Notes: generated from the letters alone by a model not told the origin. A stretch of DNA of 21,697 bases from JBKPNX01 sp046732855 (GCA_046732855.1 JBKPNX010000223.1:1-21697); one strand, 5' to 3'. Shown: positions 7,548 through 14,752, counted from the first letter of the stretch. Numbers and translations are program-made.

Positions 7548-8662
7548 TCCGCCTGCGCGGCCTGGTTGCGCGCTGGGAAGTGTTCCTTCTGCTCTTCCTG
7601 ATCGGCACCTGCGTCTGGGGCAGCTGGTCGTCCCAATATTTCCTGACCGCATCGAACATCTCGATCGCCATCGCTGGCGCCGTGCCGTCGGCAATCGTCG
7701 CGCTCGGCATGACCCTGATCATCATCACCGGGGAGATCGACGTCTCGGTCGGATCGAACGTCGGACTGTGCGCGGCCACGCTCGCGGTGGCGATCGAGCA
7801 CGGGCTGCCGATCGAGGCGGCGATGGCGTTCGCGGTCGTCATCGGCACCCTCGCCGGAGCGTTCAACGGGATCGTCGTCGCCTACGCCGGTCTGCCGTCG
7901 CTGGTCGTGACCCTGGGCACCCTCGCCCTGTACCGGGGAACGGCCCTGATCATCCTGAAGGAACGCGGCGTCCACAGCTTTCCCGAGTGGTATCAGAACC
8001 TCGGGTTCGAGACGATCGGCGGCACGCCGGTGCCGTGGAGCTCGCTCATTTTCGTCGTCCTGTTCATCGGATTCGCGTTGTTCCTGCACGCCACGCACTG
8101 GGGCCGGGCGCTCTACGCGATCGGCAACAACCGCGAAGCCGCGCTGTTCTCGGGCATCGACGTCAAGCGGGTGATCCTGGGGGTATTCGTGGTCTCAGGC
8201 GTCATGTGCTCGATCGCAGCGATCGTGCTCACCGCGTACCTCGCCAGCGCGCGCGCGGACACCGCGACCGGGCTCGAGCTGCCCGTGATCACCGCGGTCG
8301 TCCTCGGCGGCGTCAGCATCTTTGGCGGCAGCGGCACGCTGGTCGGCGTCCTTCTCGCCCTTTTGGTCCTGGCCTTCGTGCAGAACTCGCTTGGACTCGC
8401 CGGCGTGACGCCGGAGGAGCAGCAGATCGTCACCGGCGCCGTGCTGATCGGGACGCTCACGGCGTTCGGCGCCTACGGGTTCATCAGCGGCAGGATGGCG
8501 GAGTTCTGGCGCGCGCGGAGGCCCGCGCGGGAGCGCAGGGACGAGCCAGGTCGCAGCTTGACGGCGATGGCCCGGAACGTGACCGCGCCGGCCGATGGAT
8601 CGGGGCCGCCATCCCGCGCCGCCCAGGTTGTCCTCCCTCCCGGACTCGGAGATCCGAGATGA
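7544..8662 (+). CDS. Sugar ABC transporter permease 2 (RhaQ-like, CUT2)
   Basis: The 372-residue product is the second CUT2 permease. Its core parallels permease 1: ALGMTLIIITGEIDVSVGSN (IDVSVG at 65-70), AYAGLPSLVVTLGTLALYRGTA, GNNREAALFSGI and GGVSIFGGSGTLVGVLLA. Two separate permeases plus a tandem ATPase match the rhaSTPQ gene order. After the last membrane segment there is an unusually long polar tail of about 50 residues, rich in Arg, Pro and Ala, which ends exactly at the start of the dehydratase gene (ATGA, 8659-8662). The tail may exist mainly to keep the translational coupling, or the stop may have moved downstream; I see no domain in it. Confidence 0.9.
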   Translation: MIRLRGLVARWEVFLLLFLIGTCVWGSWSSQYFLTASNISIAIAGAVPSAIVALGMTLIIITGEIDVSVGSNVGLCAATLAVAIEHGLPIEAAMAFAVVIGTLAGAFNGIVVAYAGLPSLVVTLGTLALYRGTALIILKERGVHSFPEWYQNLGFETIGGTPVPWSSLIFVVLFIGFALFLHATHWGRALYAIGNNREAALFSGIDVKRVILGVFVVSGVMCSIAAIVLTAYLASARADTATGLELPVITAVVLGGVSIFGGSGTLVGVLLALLVLAFVQNSLGLAGVTPEEQQIVTGAVLIGTLTAFGAYGFISGRMAEFWRARRPARERRDEPGRSLTAMARNVTAPADGSGPPSRAAQVVLPPGLGDPR

Positions 8663-9843
8663 AGATCCGCTCGGTTCGCGCGGTCGCGTTGCATGTTCCG
8701 ATTCCGGAGCACCAGCAGCATACGACCGACTTCGGCCGCATCGACGCGTTCGACTCGACGCTCGTGCGCGTCGAGACGGAAAGCGGTCTGGTCGGTTTCG
8801 GCGAAGCCAAGGCCGCGGTCGGCAGCGTCGGCGCCAGCGCGGCGCTGTGCACCTGCATCGAGGACGAGCTCGCGCCGCTCCTCGTCGGCGAGGACGCCCG
8901 CGACATCTCCCGCCTGTGGGACGTCATGTACAACGGCTCGCGCGCCCACTTTGCGCTTGCCCGCGGCCATGCCTTCCCGATCCTCGGCCGGCGTGGCCTG
9001 ACCATCGGCGCGATCGCCGGAATCGACATCGCGCTCTGGGACCTCCTCGGCAAATCGCTCGGCGTGCCGGTGTGGCGCCTGCTGGGCGGCCGGCGCCACG
9101 AGCGGATGCCGGCTTACGCGTCGGGCGGCTGGGCCCCGGCCGATCGGATCGCGGCGGAGCTGCAGCGTTTTCTCGACCGCGGCGGCTTCCGTGCGGTGAA
9201 GATGCGGGTCGGCGCCGGAGATGGCACGCTCGACCATTCGATTCGCCGCGTGCGCGCCGCGCGCGAGGGGCTGGGCGATGCGATCGATATCATGTGCGAC
9301 GCCCATGGCACCTGGACGGCGGCCGAGGCCAAGCGCTTTTGCCGCGCGGTCGCCGACTGCAACGTCTTCTGGCTCGAGGAGCCGGTGTGCGCCGACGACA
9401 AGCGCGGCCAGGCCGAAATCCGCGCGGCCACTGACATCCCGATTGCGAGCGGCGAGTCCGAGTTCACGCGCTTCGACTTTCGCGACCTGATCGAGCTGCG
9501 CGCGGTCGACATCCTGCAGCCCGACCTGTCGATCGCCGGCGGCATCTCCGAGGCGCTTCGGATCGAGGCGCTGGCTAGCGCGTACCAGCTCCGCTTCGCG
9601 CCCCATCTTTGGGGCGGCGCGCTGACCTTTGCCGCGGGTCTCCACGTCGCTGCGGTCGCCTCCAGCGGCTTCATCCTGGAGTACTCGCTCGGCGCCAACC
9701 CGATGTTGCACGAGCTCGCGCACGAGGATTTCCCGGTGGTCGACGGCATGGTCGAGATCCCCGACCGTCCCGGCCTCGGCGTCACCATCGACGAGGCGTT
9801 CGTCGAACGCTACCGCGTGGCGGTGCCGGCCGCGCGCGCTTGA
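8659..9843 (+). CDS. Enolase-superfamily acid-sugar dehydratase (mandelate racemase subgroup)
   Basis: The 394-residue protein has the MLE/MR N-terminal capping domain (1-120) and a TIM-barrel C-terminal domain. Likely catalytic residues are visible: K181-x-R183 at the end of strand 2 (VKMRVG), metal ligands D214 (CDAHG), E240 (WLEEP) and E266 (SGESEF), the D289 (QPD) and H316 (APHLWGG) dyad, and E341 (LEYS). The Asp-His dyad marks the mandelate racemase subgroup, most of whose members dehydrate aldonic or aldaric acids to 2-keto-3-deoxy acids. The K-x-R pair in place of K-x-K is a sub-family marker I cannot tie to one substrate. GGAG (8648-8651) lies seven bases before ATG, and the ATG overlaps the permease stop. 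As last gene of the operon it should act on the imported compound or its oxidation product. Confidence 0.88.
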   Translation: MKIRSVRAVALHVPIPEHQQHTTDFGRIDAFDSTLVRVETESGLVGFGEAKAAVGSVGASAALCTCIEDELAPLLVGEDARDISRLWDVMYNGSRAHFALARGHAFPILGRRGLTIGAIAGIDIALWDLLGKSLGVPVWRLLGGRRHERMPAYASGGWAPADRIAAELQRFLDRGGFRAVKMRVGAGDGTLDHSIRRVRAAREGLGDAIDIMCDAHGTWTAAEAKRFCRAVADCNVFWLEEPVCADDKRGQAEIRAATDIPIASGESEFTRFDFRDLIELRAVDILQPDLSIAGGISEALRIEALASAYQLRFAPHLWGGALTFAAGLHVAAVASSGFILEYSLGANPMLHELAHEDFPVVDGMVEIPDRPGLGVTIDEAFVERYRVAVPAARA

Positions 9844-9928
9844 TCGCGCCAGTGACGACCTGAACAGGAACCAACTGCCTCCGTCGCCGTTCGCCGTTTC
9901 AGGGGTGCGAAAGCGTGGGAGTCGAGCG

Positions 9929-10180
9929 ATGGGCAGGTTCTCAGAGCTGCAGCAGGAACTGGCTCGGTCCGAGCGCCACCTCGCCGAGGGCCAGGCGCGG
10001 ATCGCGCGCCAGGCGGCGTGCGTACGCGAGCTTCACGCCGAGGGCCACGACACGGCCTTCGCGGCCAAGCGGCTGCTGGTCCTGGCGGCAAACGTGAACG
10101 GGATGGCGAGTCAGCGCGAACGGCTCATGCGCGAGCTGTCGGTCGCTCTGACGAGGGCAGCGGCGAGCCGACCGCACTGA
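9929..10180 (+). CDS. Small coiled-coil protein of unknown function
   Basis: The 83-residue product is almost entirely helical in character: an amphipathic stretch with heptad-like spacing (FSELQQELARSERHLAEGQ, about 4-22), then ARIARQAACVRELHAEGHDTAFAAKRLL (about 23-50), and a second helix carrying SQRERLMREL. I recall many short alphaproteobacterial proteins built like this (ERHLAEGE...IARQ...GHDT...LL), but none with a known role. GGGAG (9917-9921) lies seven bases before ATG 9929, which supports the start. It follows the dehydratase after 85 bases and could be read with it or separately. The hairpin ACCGCA...TGCGGT (10171-10192) spans its stop codon. Confidence 0.7.
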   Translation: MGRFSELQQELARSERHLAEGQARIARQAACVRELHAEGHDTAFAAKRLLVLAANVNGMASQRERLMRELSVALTRAAASRPH

Positions 10181-10305
10181 TTACACTGCGGTTCGGGCAA
10201 CGGCTGAACGAGCCTGCATCGGGTCGCCGCCGCGCGCGACCAAATCTGGAATCCGGCGCCGCTCGAACCATCTAAGGGGCCGAAGCGGGGATAGCTGTGG
10301 GCGTG

Positions 10306-10334
10306 TTGGCTTTTGCCGGCCGCGCGTCTATAGT
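10306..10334 (+). promoter_or_regulatory. Predicted housekeeping promoter of yajC-secD-secF
   Basis: TTGGCT (10306-10311) and TATAGT (10329-10334) are separated by 17 bases, and transcription would begin near 10341, about 30 bases before the yajC ATG. The -10 box matches five of six consensus bases and the -35 box four. It is the best promoter-like pair I could find in the window, and it stands in the only sizeable gap before the Sec genes. Confidence 0.5.
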
Positions 10335-10372
10335 CCGCCGCCGATCACGCCAGGTTCTCTACGAGGAATCGA

Positions 10373-10771
10373 ATGTTGGTTGCTCCGGCCTATGCCCAGG
10401 CAGGCGGTGCCCCAGGGGGTTTCGATCTGATCTCGCTGATGCCGCTGTTGCTGATATTTGTGGTGTTCTATTTCCTGCTGATCCGGCCACAGCAGAAGAA
10501 GATGAAGCAGCATCGGGACATGATCGGCGCGCTCAAGCGCGGCGATCGGGTTCTGACCGCCGGCGGCATCATCGGCACCGTGGTCAAGATCGAGGAGGAC
10601 AACACGCTCCTGGTCGACATCGCCAAGGACGTGCGCGTGCGCGTGGCGCGCAGCACGATCTCCGAGCTGATCGGCAAGCCGCAGCCGGCGGCCGCGACGG
10701 CCAGGCCGGAGGGCGCTGCGGCGGGCGGAGCCAAGTCCGGCCTGATGTCGCAGCTGTTCGGCAAAAAGTAG
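10373..10771 (+). CDS. yajC: Preprotein translocase subunit YajC
   Basis: The 132-residue protein has a short periplasmic N-terminus, one membrane segment (about 21-42, LISLMPLLLIFVVFYFLLI) directly followed by the hallmark RPQQKKMKQH, and a small cytoplasmic domain with GDRVLTAGGIIGTVVKI. YajC binds SecDF and the YidC insertase and assists protein export across the inner membrane. AGGA (10364-10367) lies five bases before ATG. secD follows after ten bases, so the three Sec genes form an operon. The Ala/Gly-rich C-terminal tail (about 104-122) is typical linker material. Confidence 0.97.
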   Translation: MLVAPAYAQAGGAPGGFDLISLMPLLLIFVVFYFLLIRPQQKKMKQHRDMIGALKRGDRVLTAGGIIGTVVKIEEDNTLLVDIAKDVRVRVARSTISELIGKPQPAAATARPEGAAAGGAKSGLMSQLFGKK

Positions 10772-10781
10772 CAGCCCGGCG

Positions 10782-12371
10782 ATGTTGCGCTTTCCCGCTT
10801 GGAAGGTGGCGCTGGTTCTGGGCATCTGCCTGCTCGGACTGGTTTACACCCTGCCGAACCTGTTCCCGCGCGCCGAGATGGAGCGGATGCCGGACTGGCT
10901 GCCGCACAAGCAGATCAACCTCGGGCTCGACCTCCAGGGCGGCTCGCACCTGCTGCTCGAGGTCGACCTCAGCGCAATGGTCAAAGAGCGCCTGGACGCC
11001 CTCGTCGACGACGTGCGCAGCACGCTGCGTCCCGAGCGCATCGGCTATCGCAGCCTCGGCGTGCACGGCAATGTCGTCGCCTTCACCCTGACCGACCCGG
11101 CGGCCGCGCCGCGGGCGCTCGAGCTGCTGCAGAAGCTCGACCAGAGGACCGGCCTGTCCCACGAGCTGGTGGTCCAGCAGGTCGGCGACGGCCGGATCGA
11201 GGTCCGGCTGACCGATAGCGCGGTGCAGGAAATGCAGCGAGCCGCGGTGACCCAGTCGCTGGAGATCGTGCGCCGGCGCATCGACGAGGTCGGCACGCGC
11301 GAGCCGACCATCCAGCGGCAGGGCGACGACCGCATCCTCGTGCAGGTGCCCGGGGAAAAGGACCCGGAGAGCATCAAGCGCCTGCTCGGTCAGACCGCCA
11401 AGCTGACGTTCCATCTGGTCGATCTGGAGACTCCGGTCCAGCAGGCTCTGTCGGGCAATCTGCCGCCGGGATCGGAGCTGTTGCGCGGTGAGCCCGATGC
11501 GTCCGGCCGGACGGCGGAGTACGTGGTGCGCAAGCGCGTCGAGGTCAGCGGCGAGAGCCTGGTCGACGCCCAGCCGACCTACTATCAAAATCAGCCGGTG
11601 GTCAGCTTCCGCTTCGACTCCGTGGGCGGGCGCAAGTTCGGCAACGTCACCCGCGAGCACGTCAACGAGCTGCTGGCGATCGTGCTCGACAACAAGGTGA
11701 TCAGCGCGCCGCGCATCGACGAGCCGATCCTCGGCGGCAGCGGCATCATCCGCGGCAATTTCACGGTCCAGGAGGCGAACGAGCTCGCCGTCCTGCTGCG
11801 CGCGGGCGCTCTGCCGGCGCCGCTCAACATCGTCGAGGAGCGCAGCGTCGGTCCCGACCTCGGCGCCGATTCGATCGAGGCCGGCGCGCTCGCCTCGATC
11901 CTGGCGTTCATCCTGGTCGCGGCGTTCATGGTGCTCTACTACGGCTTTTTCGGGCTGATCGCCGATCTCGCGCTGGTCGTTAACCTCTTGCTCATGTTCG
12001 CCTTGCTCTCGGTATTGCAGGCGACGCTCACGCTGCCCGGCATCGCCGGCATCGTGCTGACGATCGGGCAGGCGATCGATTCCAACGTGCTGATCTACGA
12101 GCGGATCCGCGAGGAGTCGCGCTTCGGCAGGACGCCGATCGCCGCGGTCGATACCGGCTTTCGCGAGGCCCTGCGCACGATCGTCGACGCCAATCTGACG
12201 GCGTTGATCGCGGCGGTCCTGCTCTACGCTTTCGGCTCGGGCGCGGTGCGCGGCTTCGCGGTCACGCTCGGCCTCGGCATCGTGACGACCATGTTCACCG
12301 CGATCACGTTCACCAGGCTCGTGGTCGCGGCGTGGCTGTGGCGGACCCGACCCGCCATCCTGCCGGTCTGA
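10782..12371 (+). CDS. secD: Protein translocase subunit SecD
   Basis: The 529-residue protein has an N-terminal membrane segment (about 8-26), the LGLDLQGG motif (47-54), a large periplasmic P1 domain, and five C-terminal membrane segments. With SecF it uses the proton-motive force to pull exported proteins out of SecYEG on the periplasmic side. The conserved fourth-helix Asp is present (D433), followed by NVLIYERIREE. The residues around it read IGQAIDSN, where proteobacterial SecD normally has IGMAVDAN, so Gln430 replaces Met. VGPDLGADSIEAG (about 350-362) is the usual motif before the membrane block. The length is normal for alphaproteobacteria. The start has only a weak ribosome-binding site. 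Confidence 0.97.
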   Translation: MLRFPAWKVALVLGICLLGLVYTLPNLFPRAEMERMPDWLPHKQINLGLDLQGGSHLLLEVDLSAMVKERLDALVDDVRSTLRPERIGYRSLGVHGNVVAFTLTDPAAAPRALELLQKLDQRTGLSHELVVQQVGDGRIEVRLTDSAVQEMQRAAVTQSLEIVRRRIDEVGTREPTIQRQGDDRILVQVPGEKDPESIKRLLGQTAKLTFHLVDLETPVQQALSGNLPPGSELLRGEPDASGRTAEYVVRKRVEVSGESLVDAQPTYYQNQPVVSFRFDSVGGRKFGNVTREHVNELLAIVLDNKVISAPRIDEPILGGSGIIRGNFTVQEANELAVLLRAGALPAPLNIVEERSVGPDLGADSIEAGALASILAFILVAAFMVLYYGFFGLIADLALVVNLLLMFALLSVLQATLTLPGIAGIVLTIGQAIDSNVLIYERIREESRFGRTPIAAVDTGFREALRTIVDANLTALIAAVLLYAFGSGAVRGFAVTLGLGIVTTMFTAITFTRLVVAAWLWRTRPAILPV

Positions 12372-12384
12372 GGCCGTAACCGAT

Positions 12385-13317
12385 ATGCGCACCTTCCGCC
12401 TCGTTCCGGACGGCACCCACATCCGGTTCATGCGCTATCAGTACTGGGGCTATGCCTTCTCGGGCACGTTGATCCTGCTCACGCTGATTTTGGTGCCGCT
12501 CAAGGGCCTGAACTTCGGCGTCGATTTTCGCGGCGGCCTGCTGATCGAGGCGCGGGTGCCGGGCACGACCGCAGACCTCGGCGCCATGCGCGCGCTGCTT
12601 GGCGGTCTCGGCCTCGGCGAAGTGGCCCTGCAGACGTTCGGCGAGCCCAATGACGTCCTGATCCGCGTGCAACGCCAGGAGGGCGGCGAGGAAGCGCAGC
12701 GGGCCGCGGTCGAGAAGGTCAAGGCGGCGCTGAACGAGACCTTCGGCGACGTCTCCTACCGGCGGGTCGAATCGGTTGGGCCCAGGGTCAGCTCCGAGCT
12801 GCTGTGGTCGGGCGCTCAGGCCGTCATCTATTCATTCGTCGCGATCCTCGCCTACGTCTGGTTCCGCTTCGAATGGCAGTATGGCGTCGGTACGATTCTC
12901 GCCTTGATCCACGACGTCGTCACCACGATCGGCATCTATTGCTTGTTCGACCTGGAGTTCAACCTCACCTCGGTCGCCGCGCTGCTGACCATCGTCGGCT
13001 ATTCCCTCAACGACACCGTCGTGATTTTCGATCGGGTGCGCGAGAACTTGCGCAAGTACAAAACGATGCCGCTGAGCGATCTCCTGGACCGCTCGATCAA
13101 TGAGACGCTCGCGCGTACCATGATGACCTCGCTGACCACGCTGCTCGCGCTGGTGGCGCTCCTCATCTTTGGCGGTCCGGTGATCCGCGGCTTCACCATC
13201 GCCATGATCTGGGGCGTGGTGATCGGCACCTACTCGACGGTCTACATCTCGACGCCGGTCCTGGTACATCTGAACCTGCGGCGCGAGAGCGCCGTGCCGG
13301 CCGTCCAGACCCCCTGA
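12385..13317 (+). CDS. secF: Protein translocase subunit SecF
   Basis: The 310-residue protein has a first membrane segment at about 22-40, the GVDFRGG motif (45-51), a periplasmic domain of about 90 residues, and five further membrane segments. GYSLNDTVVIFDRVREN (205-221) holds the conserved Asp210 that pairs with SecD D433 in proton movement, and NETLARTMMTSLTTL follows. It starts 13 bases after the secD stop, with GAGG overlapping that stop as the possible ribosome-binding site. SecD and SecF are separate, as in most proteobacteria. Confidence 0.97.
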   Translation: MRTFRLVPDGTHIRFMRYQYWGYAFSGTLILLTLILVPLKGLNFGVDFRGGLLIEARVPGTTADLGAMRALLGGLGLGEVALQTFGEPNDVLIRVQRQEGGEEAQRAAVEKVKAALNETFGDVSYRRVESVGPRVSSELLWSGAQAVIYSFVAILAYVWFRFEWQYGVGTILALIHDVVTTIGIYCLFDLEFNLTSVAALLTIVGYSLNDTVVIFDRVRENLRKYKTMPLSDLLDRSINETLARTMMTSLTTLLALVALLIFGGPVIRGFTIAMIWGVVIGTYSTVYISTPVLVHLNLRRESAVPAVQTP

Positions 13318-13621
13318 CCGGGACAGCGAGTCCGGATCGCGCACCCGGGCTGGGCGACGCCCCCCGCGCCGCACATTTACCGCCCAGGCAGACCGCTCGG
13401 GACCAGGGGGTAGGTGGTGCGCCCCCGCGCCGCACATTTACCGCCCAGGCAGACCTCTCGGGAGATGCCGATCGGGCGCGCCCAGGAGTGGGCGGCCCGC
13501 ACATAACTGCCGAGGCTGATCGGTCGGAGAGGTGCCGCTTCTGGATGGGGCGCGCCCAGGAGTGGGCGGCGTGCCAGCGCGCCGCACATTAGTGCTGAGG
13601 GTGACCTGTCGGGAGTTGCCG
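13318..13621. repeat. Degenerate four-copy repeat block between secF and the Mth938-like gene
   Basis: Four copies of a GC-rich unit share a core beginning GCACAT at 13371, 13432, 13499 and 13584 (periods 61, 67 and 85). Copies 1 and 2 agree over 42 bases with one mismatch (13361-13402 against 13422-13463). Copies 3 and 4 are preceded by an exact 23-base match (13474-13496 and 13548-13570), which holds the palindrome GGGCGCGCCC and a CGCCCA-GGAG-TGGGCG hairpin. After each of cores 2, 3 and 4 comes a purine-rich CGGGAG-like patch and an ATG, GTG or TTG followed by CCG. Apart from possible starts of the next gene I see no coding region here; antisense frames across it are made only of the repeat. 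Confidence 0.75.
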
Positions 13622-13993
13622 GTGGAGTTCACGCGGGTGCCTGCGGAGGGGCGGCAGTTCATCCAGGCCCATCGCGAAGGCGGCTTCACCATCGCGGGCG
13701 TGCGCCACGAGGGCTCGGTCCTGGTCCTGCCTGAGCGCACCCTGCCGTGGCCGGTGCGCGAGCTCGCCGCGGTGACCTTGGACAGCCTCGCCCCGCTCAT
13801 CGCGACGGCGGCCGTCGACATCCTGGTGCTCGGCTGCGGCGCCGCGTTCGGCCAGCCCACGGCGGAGCTGCGCGCCGCGCTGCGCGCGCGGGGGATCGTG
13901 ATCGAGGCCATGGACAGCCGGGCGGCGTGCCGCACCTTCAACGTGCTGCTTGCCGAGGACCGACGCGTCGCGGCTGCTCTGATCGCGCGGTGA
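13622..13993 (+). CDS. Mth938-like (DUF498 / NDUFAF3-related) protein
   Basis: With start GTG 13622 the protein has 123 residues, the usual size for the family. It begins FTRVPAEGRQFIQAH and contains the signature HEGSVLVLPERTLPWPV, then VDILVLGCGA and the C-terminal ARGIVIEAMDSRAACRTFNVLLAEDRRVAAALI. Family members share a fold with the mitochondrial complex I assembly factor NDUFAF3; the bacterial role is unknown, and the gene often sits next to secF in alphaproteobacteria, as here. GGAG (13612-13615) lies six bases before GTG 13622. The frame stays open to GTG 13532, which would add 30 residues encoded by repeat copies; these show no family similarity. The gene converges on the TraT gene with only 12 bases between stops. 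Confidence 0.88.
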   Translation: MEFTRVPAEGRQFIQAHREGGFTIAGVRHEGSVLVLPERTLPWPVRELAAVTLDSLAPLIATAAVDILVLGCGAAFGQPTAELRAALRARGIVIEAMDSRAACRTFNVLLAEDRRVAAALIAR

Positions 13994-14005
13994 GAACCGG
14001 GCGCC

Positions 14006-14752
14006 TCAGAAGATGCCGGCGATCGCCTGGGTCAGCCCAGCGACCAGGTCCGGCGCGGCGTCGTCGAAGTCGAGGTTGACCCGATTGGCGCTGCTCATCA
14101 CGCGCGTCTGATAGCGCTTCCAGTCGTGCACCTCGGTAGACGACAGCACGCGCTCGCCGCTCCTGCCCTGCGCCAGGTCCTGGGTCAGGCGCTCGGTCAC
14201 CATCACGCCTTCGCCCGCGCGCTCGGAGACCTGGACATCCGTGATGATGCTGTAGGTGACGTCCTGGACGAACGAGTCGGCGACCGCCGACGCGGCCGCG
14301 CCGGCCACCGCGCCGGCGATGATCACCTCGGTCTGATCGCTGGCCGCGCGGCCGAGGCCTGCCCCGGCCGCGCCGCCGACGAGCGCGCTGCCAAAGCCCT
14401 TGGCGAACGCGCCTTCAGCCGCGGCCCGCGACGTCCGACCCACCTGGAGGATGTTGGCCTGCAACAGGAACTGGGCGTCGCGCGGGTCTTCGACCAGCCG
14501 GTAGCCGCGCGCCGCGAGCGCCGCCCGGACCGCGGGCGCAATGTCCAGCTCCGCCCGGTCGGACGTGTTGCGCACCTCCACCAGCACGGTCCGATGCGGC
14601 AGCGTGACCGGCTCGAGGAAGACCGAATCGGTCATCTTGGTCTGCACGTCCAGCGTGCGCTTGCTGACCGCCGTGGTGGTCGCGGCACAACCCGACAGCG
14701 CGACGGCGAGGGCCACGGCAAAGGCACGGAACGGGCGTACGACCATCACCAT
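14006..14752 (-). CDS. traT: TraT-family outer-membrane lipoprotein
   Basis: The 248-residue product has a lipoprotein signal with lipobox ALSGC (acylated Cys22). The mature part closely follows the plasmid surface-exclusion protein TraT: AVSKRTLDVQTKMTDSVFLEPV, VEVRNTSD, a Gly/Ala-rich middle with two hydrophobic stretches (about 116-155), SFVQDVTYSIITDVQVSER, and the C-terminal KYQTRVMSSANRVNLDF. F-plasmid TraT blocks entry of related plasmids and gives complement resistance. Here no conjugation gene is near and the surroundings are housekeeping genes, so this looks like a chromosomal relative whose role is open. ATG 14752 is supported by GGAG five bases upstream; ATG 14746 is a weaker alternative. 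It follows sodB on the same strand after about 180 bases. Confidence 0.9.
   Translation of the reverse strand: MVMVVRPFRAFAVALAVALSGCAATTTAVSKRTLDVQTKMTDSVFLEPVTLPHRTVLVEVRNTSDRAELDIAPAVRAALAARGYRLVEDPRDAQFLLQANILQVGRTSRAAAEGAFAKGFGSALVGGAAGAGLGRAASDQTEVIIAGAVAGAAASAVADSFVQDVTYSIITDVQVSERAGEGVMVTERLTQDLAQGRSGERVLSSTEVHDWKRYQTRVMSSANRVNLDFDDAAPDLVAGLTQAIAGIF

Noticed and set aside
3842..8662. Naming the importer as a true L-rhamnose transporter (rhaSTPQ)
   Set aside because: Gene order and family fit, but no rhamnose catabolic gene is present and the dehydratase lacks a clear rhamnonate-dehydratase signature, so the symbols were not assigned.
10171..10275. tRNA or other structured RNA gene between the small coiled-coil gene and yajC
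   Set aside because: A hairpin (ACCGCA/TGCGGT) and a GGTTCGGGC string suggested it, but no acceptor stem, anticodon arm or T-loop can be completed.
10584..12431. 615-codon open frame on the minus strand opposite yajC and secD
   Set aside because: It is low-complexity, charged and domain-free, and lies antisense to clearly real SecD.
13193..13589. Short minus-strand frames with repeated CLGGKCAARG-like peptide segments
   Set aside because: The peptide repetition only mirrors the DNA repeats between secF and the Mth938-like gene. There is no ribosome-binding site or family resemblance.
13361..13600. CRISPR array
   Set aside because: The units are unequal in spacing (61, 67, 85), degenerate, and share sequence in what would be spacers. 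No cas gene is present.
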